A stretch of 9,918 nt of DNA from contig JBJFCE010000061.1 in assembly GCA_051888775.1 (NCBI GenBank), positions 1-9,918 on the forward strand. Reading direction: 5' to 3'. Numbering within the stretch: the first letter of the stretch is position 1; every line of letters starts with the position of its first letter. Below the pieces are notes generated by a model that worked only from the letters and a program-made list of their open reading frames with translations, was not told the DNA's origin and made no database searches. Shown one piece after another: positions 1 through 4,459 of the stretch. The position numbers and the translations under genes were made by a program. The DNA is from JBJFCE01 sp051888775. Its GTDB lineage: Bacteria > Bacillota > Clostridia > Lachnospirales > Lachnospiraceae.

Positions 1-84
1 CAGATAACTCTGTCCCTGAAAATACTGTGCAAATGCATCATTTGGCTCTCCTGTCCGGAACACACTCATTTCTTTCTTTTCCAT
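1..84 (-). CDS. Cupin-like small protein, N-terminal fragment
   Basis: Only the first 28 codons lie in the window; the gene continues past the left edge. The translation begins MEKKEMSVFRTGEPNDAFAQ and continues to a GQSYL segment. This resembles the start of small single-domain cupins of the mandelonitrile-lyase/carboxymuconolactone-decarboxylase-associated type, which often begin with a GEPN...F...GQSYL stretch. No metal-binding histidines are in view, so the family call rests on this short start and my memory of it. The ATG at 84 is preceded by AGGAG about 10 nt upstream. The gene starts 41 bp after the flavodoxin stop on the same strand, so it is probably the second gene of that operon. 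Its role is inferred only from context, as a partner of a flavin redox protein. Confidence 0.55.
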   Translation of the reverse strand, partial: MEKKEMSVFRTGEPNDAFAQYFQGQSYL

Positions 85-125
85 CAGATTGCTTCTCCTA
101 TCCTTTCTATGATTATCATTGTTTA

Positions 126-650
126 TCATTCAGACTGATCTGCCTGTATGATCCATTCCTCCAACGCTCTTCCGGCATTTTCCACACTACCGCCGCGAAT
201 TGCAATTCCTTTTTCTACCTTTGCTCCGGGACACAGCTTTTGAATATCGGTCATACTGCTGCCCATACCGCTTCCTTCGTGCGTACAAAACGGTCTGATG
301 ATTTTTCCGTTAAAATCAAAGTGTTCCAGAAAGGTAAAGACTGCCATCGGCATCGTTCCCCAATAATTCGGAAAGCCGAGATAAATCACCTCATAAGGAT
401 CCATGCTTGCCGGATACCGCTTCAGTTCCGGACGCGCATCCCGCTTCTGGTCTGCCTGCGCCTGTGCGATGCACTCGTTATAATCCTTGGAATAAGCCTG
501 TGTCTGCTCAATCTTAAATAAGTCACCATCCGTCAACTCCCGGACCATACCTGCCGCGATCTCGGTATTTCCGACCGGAAGTCTTTTGAGCATCCCATTT
601 ACATAGTTTTCTTCTGCTCTTGAATAAAATGCGATCAGTGTCTTTGCCAT
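126..650 (-). CDS. Flavodoxin family protein (Flavodoxin_4-like)
   Basis: A 174-residue cytosolic FMN-binding electron carrier or quinone-reductase-like protein. The N-terminal beta strand and phosphate loop read TLIAFYSRAEENY, a variant of the classical flavodoxin loop seen in the Flavodoxin_4 group. It is followed by the VGNTE segment, the FMN-contacting strand YLGFPNYWGTMP (about residues 91-102) and FCTHEGSGMG (about 121-130). The length fits a single complete flavodoxin domain with no extra parts. An ATG lies at 656, but the AGGA site is only 2 nt from it and 8 nt from the in-frame ATG at 650, so I prefer 650. The gene diverges from a LysR-type regulator and precedes the cupin gene by 41 bp. 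Hairpin element E1 lies directly upstream, so it probably forms part of the 5' leader or separates the gene from its promoter. Electron partner and substrate cannot be read from sequence. Confidence 0.88.
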   Translation of the reverse strand: MAKTLIAFYSRAEENYVNGMLKRLPVGNTEIAAGMVRELTDGDLFKIEQTQAYSKDYNECIAQAQADQKRDARPELKRYPASMDPYEVIYLGFPNYWGTMPMAVFTFLEHFDFNGKIIRPFCTHEGSGMGSSMTDIQKLCPGAKVEKGIAIRGGSVENAGRALEEWIIQADQSE

Positions 651-685
651 CTTCATTTTCCTCGCTTTCTATGAAATAATCAGGT

Positions 686-880
686 GATTGCGAAACTCTG
701 TCCGTAATGAGGAACCAGTGCCAATAAATCTATCGGTGACCGGCACGCTTTCGCTACACTTCGTCCGTAACGGTACATAAGGTGCCAAAATACGGCACCT
801 AAGTACCGACGGACTCACAGTACCGGTCACCGATAGGTTTATTGGCACCGGTTCCGCTTTACGGACAGATTTTCGCAATC
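686..880. repeat. Long hairpin repeat, element E1
   Basis: An intergenic palindrome. The outer left arm 686-743 pairs with 823-880, with 53 of 58 positions complementary. Inside is a 79-nt core with its own nested stems: 763-768 with 809-814 (GTCCGT/ACGGAC), 772-776 with 803-807 (GGTAC/GTACC), and 781-786 with 794-799 (GGTGCC/GGCACC), closing on an AAAATAC loop. TAAG occurs on the left strand (778-781) and CTAAG on the right (799-803), forming a conserved internal loop. The core recurs almost unchanged in E3 and in diverged form in E2. No transposase or credible coding potential is inside; the open frame across it is an artefact. It could be a non-autonomous mobile repeat, a structured RNA, or both. 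Confidence 0.9.
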
Positions 881-911
881 ATCTATATGGGATAATATAA
901 CATAGCATTTA

Positions 912-940
912 TTGACGCAGAATCTCCGATATGTTATGAT
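912..940 (+). promoter_or_regulatory. Promoter of the LysR-type regulator gene
   Basis: TTGACG (912-917) and TATGAT (935-940) are separated by 17 bp, a good vegetative sigma-factor match, and point toward the regulator gene. Transcription would start near 947, about 70 nt before the ATG. A second, perfect TATAAT lies at 968-973 but lacks a convincing -35 box at the right distance. Confidence 0.7.
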
Positions 941-964
941 TGTATAAACAAATAGTTTATGCAA
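940..964. promoter_or_regulatory. Dyad operator, probable LysR-type binding site
   Basis: TTGTATAAAC (940-949) and GTTTATGCAA (955-964) form an inverted repeat matching at 9 of 10 positions, with a 5-bp AAATA spacer. It begins at the last base of the -10 box and covers the predicted transcription start. This is where a self-repressing LysR-family protein would bind, in the divergent region shared with the flavodoxin gene. Assignment to this regulator is inferred from position. Confidence 0.55.
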
Positions 965-1017
965 CCATATAATTTAATTATGCTAACAAGCAATGTAACA
1001 GAAAAGGAAGTCAGAAT

Positions 1018-1911
1018 ATGTATAATCATCTGCTTGATACTTTTATTGCAGTTGCAGATTGCGGCAGTCTTACAAGAGCAGCAGAACGACTGTATATCTC
1101 GCCTACCGCTGTCATGAAGCAAATGAATACGTTGGAAAATCATCTGGATATAAAACTGATCGAGCGTACTGCTGTCGGTATCCGTTTAACAGCCGCCGGA
1201 GAAATGATCTATCAGGATGCTAAATTTATGATCGATTATTCCCAAAAGTCTGTCGCAAGCGCCAGAGTTGCCCAACACACAAAAGATACTACTTTTTGTG
1301 TCGGCACCTCTCTTTTAAACCCTGCCAAACCTTTTATGGATCTGTGGTATCAGGTAAATAAAGATTTTCCGGAGTATAAACTGCACCTTGTCCCTTTTGA
1401 GGATAATCATGAGGGGATTCTGGAAGAAATCAGTCTGCTTGGAAAAAAATTTGACTTTCTGATCGGAGTATGTGATTCTCGGACATGGCTCAATCTCTGC
1501 AATATGCTTCCTTTAGGCAGATACAAAAAAATGATTGCCGTATCAAGAGAACACCGGCTGGCAGAAAAGCACTGCATTGACATTGAGGATTTATACGGTG
1601 AAACGCTGATGATGGTAAAACGCGGCGATTCCGGCGTTAACGACTTTTTACGCAATGATTTGGAAACGCATCATCCTCAGATTCATATTGAAGATACGCC
1701 TCCCTTTTATGACTTATCGGTATTTAACCGATGTGCCGAAACAGGAAATGTCCTTCTTACTATTGAATGCTGGCAGGATGTGCATCCGGGACTTGTATCG
1801 ATTCCGGTGCGTTGGGATTACAGCATTCCTTATGGCTTACTATACAGTCTGGATGCACCGGAGGATGTGCTTAGATTTGTTGAGACAGTAAGAAAATTGC
1901 ATCAAAATTAA
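1018..1911 (+). CDS. LysR family transcriptional regulator
   Basis: A 297-residue regulator of the usual LysR length. The N-terminal winged helix-turn-helix occupies about residues 3-62, with the family pattern F..V...GS.T.AAE.L..S..AV..Q...LE and then a TAAGE segment after the wing. A linker helix runs to about residue 88, and the remainder (from about residue 92, TTFCVGTS) fits the periplasmic-binding-protein-like effector domain. The ATG at 1018 is preceded by AAGGAAG at 1004-1010. The gene diverges from the flavodoxin/cupin operon, the classic arrangement in which a LysR protein controls its own promoter and the neighbouring genes. A 25-bp dyad lies at its promoter. The effector ligand is unknown. 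Its 3' end is 10 bp from hairpin repeat E2, which may act as its terminator. Confidence 0.92.
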   Translation: MYNHLLDTFIAVADCGSLTRAAERLYISPTAVMKQMNTLENHLDIKLIERTAVGIRLTAAGEMIYQDAKFMIDYSQKSVASARVAQHTKDTTFCVGTSLLNPAKPFMDLWYQVNKDFPEYKLHLVPFEDNHEGILEEISLLGKKFDFLIGVCDSRTWLNLCNMLPLGRYKKMIAVSREHRLAEKHCIDIEDLYGETLMMVKRGDSGVNDFLRNDLETHHPQIHIEDTPPFYDLSVFNRCAETGNVLLTIECWQDVHPGLVSIPVRWDYSIPYGLLYSLDAPEDVLRFVETVRKLHQN

Positions 1912-1921
1912 GGTAGCCTAA

Positions 1922-2155
1922 ACCGATCTTTGCTATGTCCTGTGGTTACAGCGTGAATTGAAGCAGTGCCCGGATCGGTAGATGATGTTTTGGTTGGTGA
2001 CACGTTCTCACTCCGTGAAAAAGCGCAGCGGCACTAAGCTCGAAAACACCTCGCTAAGTGCCGGCGTTTTTCAAGGGTCACCAACCAAAACACATCTACC
2101 GATCCGGGCACTGCTTCAATTCACGCTGTAACTACAAACCCTGACAAAGATCGGT
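1922..2155. repeat. Long hairpin repeat, element E2
   Basis: A 234-bp palindrome that almost fills the gap between two convergent genes. Left arm 1922-2001 pairs with 2077-2155. The outer 11 bp match, then about 12 bp are unpaired, then some 40 bp pair perfectly, and after a one-base bulge a further 16 bp pair. The core (2002-2076) contains nested stems 2016-2022 with 2067-2073 (TGAAAAA/TTTTTCA) and 2029-2035 with 2057-2063 (CGGCACT/AGTGCCG). TAAG (2035-2038) and CTAAG (2054-2058) sit at the same places as in E1. The start of the core, CACGTTCTCACT, also resembles CACGCTTTCGCT of E1. The arms are unrelated in sequence to those of E1. It may terminate transcription from both sides, although no clean U-tract follows the outer stem. 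Confidence 0.88.
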
Positions 2156-2181
2156 CTGTGTTTCTGATTTTCGCAAGTTTT

Positions 2182-2943
2182 CTAAAAATAGTATCTGCCG
2201 CCATACGGGGAGCCGCAGCAAAAGCCACTGCCGGAACAGCAGCAGGAACAAAGCATATAGGAAATACAGAGCTTACTGCATATATTACCATGCATGTCGC
2301 TCATATCCATATAGGGGCTCTGCATACCGCGGTACCATGTGCCGCCGGATTCCAGTTGCTGCAACAGCCTCTGATAATCGGAATTACCCGGTTCCATTTC
2401 CGCTGCCTTTCTGGCATGGGATAACGCCTGCACATTGTTCCCCGCACCCGAATTTGCAATCGCACTGTAATAGTACCACTTTGCATTTCGCTCCGATATG
2501 GTATCCAATACATTCAAAGCCTCACGATAATGCCCGCCCTGAATATAATTATAAGCAGCCCGCAGATGAAGCGCATCCTCATCCGTGTCGCCATCATCCT
2601 GTCTTCCCCGGTTTCCGTATCCATAGAAACCACCGAATCCGCCAAAGCCTCCGAACCCGCCAAACGGATCCGGTCCGCCATAATCACCGTCCCGACCGTC
2701 GTAACTTCCCTGTCCTGAAGAACCATAGCCGTATGATGAACCTGATGCTCCACGCTCACGTTCTCTCATAATCTGCTGGTACGCCTGCTGTATCTGTTTG
2801 AATTTTTCTTCAGCCTGTGCTTTGTTAGGATTATTGACATTCGCATCCGGATGATATTTTCTGCTTAAATTCCGGTATGCTTTTTTGATCTCTTCCTCGC
2901 TGGCTGTCCGGCTGACCCCCAGTACTCCATATGGATCGGTCAT
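2182..2943 (-). CDS. J-domain protein with TPR-like segment and Cys-rich tail
   Basis: A 253-residue DnaJ-related co-chaperone, not the canonical DnaJ. The J domain covers about residues 3-60 with the HPD motif at 31-33, which stimulates DnaK ATPase in all J proteins. A Gly/Phe/Tyr-rich linker spans about 65-112 (repeated GGF units). Residues about 124-197 form paired helices like tetratricopeptide repeats (LRAAYNYIQGGHYREALNVL, then ALSHARKAAEMEPGN). The last 35 residues carry eight cysteines (222, 226, 232, 234-236, 242, 243). The DnaJ CxxCxGxG zinc repeats and the C-terminal client domains are absent, so it is likely a specialised J protein. Its ATG overlaps the stop of the DUF5685-like gene by 4 bp (ATGA), with GAGGGAG as ribosome site, so translation is coupled. 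It is the last gene of a three-gene operon, ending just before E2. Confidence 0.9.
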   Translation of the reverse strand: MTDPYGVLGVSRTASEEEIKKAYRNLSRKYHPDANVNNPNKAQAEEKFKQIQQAYQQIMRERERGASGSSYGYGSSGQGSYDGRDGDYGGPDPFGGFGGFGGFGGFYGYGNRGRQDDGDTDEDALHLRAAYNYIQGGHYREALNVLDTISERNAKWYYYSAIANSGAGNNVQALSHARKAAEMEPGNSDYQRLLQQLESGGTWYRGMQSPYMDMSDMHGNICSKLCISYMLCSCCCSGSGFCCGSPYGGRYYF

Positions 2944-3857
2944 TTTTTCTCTCCCTCTTCATCATCCGGTATTGCTGATCCTTCTTGCTGTGCTTTGCAC
3001 TTATCACACTGCCCGGATCTGTCCGGATCTTTCTTTTCCATGCGCTTTTGATGCGTCAGTTCAAAACGTGTCCACACTCCCGCGTACAGAATATTCCGTA
3101 AAATATCAATATTCCACAAAATCGGCAGCGTCTCAAATTCTCTGGAACATTCCGCCATCATCATTGTAAGAATCTGCTTGGCGTCTTCTTCAAAAGTGTC
3201 GCTTTCATACAGCTTGGCAAACGGATTATAATTTCCCTTCTTTAAATCGGTCTCAATATCATCATACGCATCCAATAAGTAGATGAACTTTCCCATATAG
3301 AAACCGATCTTTCGAAGGCTCGTTGCCCACTCGTCCTCTTTATAGACGAATAACTCTGCCATAATTTCCCCAAAATATCCGGAAACTTTATCAATTGAGC
3401 AATCGTTACTCTTTTCACACTGATGAATCCGCTCCAGATTCTCATATATGGTCAGCACTTTTTTCGGATATTGCTCGGCAATCCTGTTATGCTTTTTGCG
3501 CAACATGGATGCAAACAAATATTTTCCGACCTTCTTTTCATCCAGCCAGTCATCCATACATTTATAATAAGACAAAATAAGATTGACATCAGCCGCATAT
3601 TCGGTATATTGATTCCGGCTGGTCGGATGCTTTTCAAACGGATGTGCAATGCAGCGCGTACACCCGGTCTCCGTCTCCGGCTCATAAAGTCCTGTCAGCA
3701 GCATGACCAGAAAAGTCATGTCATAGCTCAATGTCAGCTGTCCCGTACGCCCGTATTTTTCCTTCAACGTCCGGCACAGCCCACAATAATAGGACTGGTA
3801 TTGCGCAAATTCCCGGAATTTCATCTCCGGCTTATTGACAACTATGTACCCAAACAT
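2940..3857 (-). CDS. DUF5685-like helical protein with two DXXXD motifs
   Basis: A 305-residue, mostly helical soluble protein with no signal peptide or membrane segment. I recognise it as DUF5685-like from its start (MFGYIVVNKPEMKFREFAQY) and the YYCGLCRTLKEKYG stretch at 23-36. Cysteine pairs lie at 25/28, 66/69 and 284/287 and could bind metal. Two Asp-rich motifs stand out: D102DWLD106 within YYKCMDDWLDEK, and D200IETD204 followed by LKKGNYNP. Both have the DXXXD spacing of squalene/phytoene synthases, and the second resembles their D-x3-D-x3-G-x-x-x-P region with a preceding Gly at the same distance (G189). No function is assigned in the family as far as I know; an isoprenoid-synthase-like fold is my inference. 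The gene starts 18 bp after the zinc-ribbon gene and overlaps the J-domain gene by 4 bp. Confidence 0.85.
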   Translation of the reverse strand: MFGYIVVNKPEMKFREFAQYQSYYCGLCRTLKEKYGRTGQLTLSYDMTFLVMLLTGLYEPETETGCTRCIAHPFEKHPTSRNQYTEYAADVNLILSYYKCMDDWLDEKKVGKYLFASMLRKKHNRIAEQYPKKVLTIYENLERIHQCEKSNDCSIDKVSGYFGEIMAELFVYKEDEWATSLRKIGFYMGKFIYLLDAYDDIETDLKKGNYNPFAKLYESDTFEEDAKQILTMMMAECSREFETLPILWNIDILRNILYAGVWTRFELTHQKRMEKKDPDRSGQCDKCKAQQEGSAIPDDEEGEKK

Positions 3858-3875
3858 TCCGATTTTCTTCCCCCG

Positions 3876-4271
3876 TCAACTTCTTTTCACAAATTCCGTA
3901 TGGCATTTCGGGCAGGTAACAATAATCTTACCTTTTCCCCTCGGCACACGGATCTTTTGCTTACAATTCGGACAGTGGTAGATATGATGCGTTTTTCTCT
4001 GTGCCATGTCACGCTTAAAGGTTGCAAATTTTCTTCTGATCCCCTGCGTCAGCTGCAAATATTTTTGATTCTCCGCATAACGCTTTGCATAGTTTCTGGA
4101 AAACATCCGGAAATAAGAATATACGATCAATACGATCCCAAGGATATACAAAAAGCTGCCCCTGAAAAACAGGGAAAGAATCAGGCAGATCATGGTTGCC
4201 CAGAATAATGCCCTGCCGAATTGATCCATTCCATAGCGTCCCTGCATGAATTGTTCCATTTTTCTTCTCAT
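3876..4271 (-). CDS. Two-helix membrane protein with C-terminal zinc ribbon
   Basis: A 131-residue protein of unknown function. Two hydrophobic helices at about residues 20-36 and 39-55 form a membrane hairpin. A basic amphipathic stretch (about 59-95) leads to a zinc ribbon with Cys pairs at 100/103 and 120/123 (CPNCKQKIRVP and TCPKC), similar in style to MJ0042-type ribbons. The ribbon probably faces the cytosol, given the many positive charges after the second helix. It is the first gene of an operon with the DUF5685-like and J-domain genes, so it may anchor that system to the membrane. The ATG at 4271 follows GGTGG and a run of six T. The hairpin upstream overlaps the area of the ribosome site, and an in-frame ATG at 4259 is an alternative start with a weaker site. 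Confidence 0.82.
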   Translation of the reverse strand: MRRKMEQFMQGRYGMDQFGRALFWATMICLILSLFFRGSFLYILGIVLIVYSYFRMFSRNYAKRYAENQKYLQLTQGIRRKFATFKRDMAQRKTHHIYHCPNCKQKIRVPRGKGKIIVTCPKCHTEFVKRS

Positions 4272-4326
4272 AAAAAACCACCGTCCCGTTTTACAAATCA
4301 GTTATCTTCATTGTAAAACAGAACGG
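4272..4326 (-). terminator. Hairpin plus U-tract between clpB and zinc-ribbon operon
   Basis: On the minus strand, 4326-4311 pairs with 4296-4281 to give a 16-bp RNA stem (14 Watson-Crick and two G-U pairs) with a 14-nt loop. The stem is followed by UGG and six U (4277-4272). This has the form of a rho-independent terminator for clpB, 134 nt after its stop. The U-tract ends exactly at the ATG of the zinc-ribbon gene, so the same structure could attenuate or block translation of the next operon. A possible -10 box TAGAAT lies upstream at 4361-4356 (minus strand) without a clear -35. On the plus strand no T-run follows. Confidence 0.7.
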
Positions 4327-4459
4327 TGAAAATTCAATGAACGCAGCAAAAAAATATTCTAAACATTTTCTAAAGCTGTCGCTGTCGCATAAAAGTAAAT
4401 ACGCTGCTTTGTTGGCTGCAACATTCCGGTTCGGTAAATGTTTTGTAGCGGTATTTTGC

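Noticed and set aside
27..521. 164-codon open frame on the plus strand
   Set aside because: It is antisense to the flavodoxin and the cupin start, whose family motifs are clear on the minus strand; its own translation resembles no protein.
669..878. 69-codon open frame inside E1
   Set aside because: It is formed by the palindrome itself, has no ribosome site, and its translation mirrors the repeat arms.
686..880. E1 as a simple rho-independent terminator
   Set aside because: It lies between divergently transcribed genes, has no U-tract after either arm and is far longer than a terminator needs to be.
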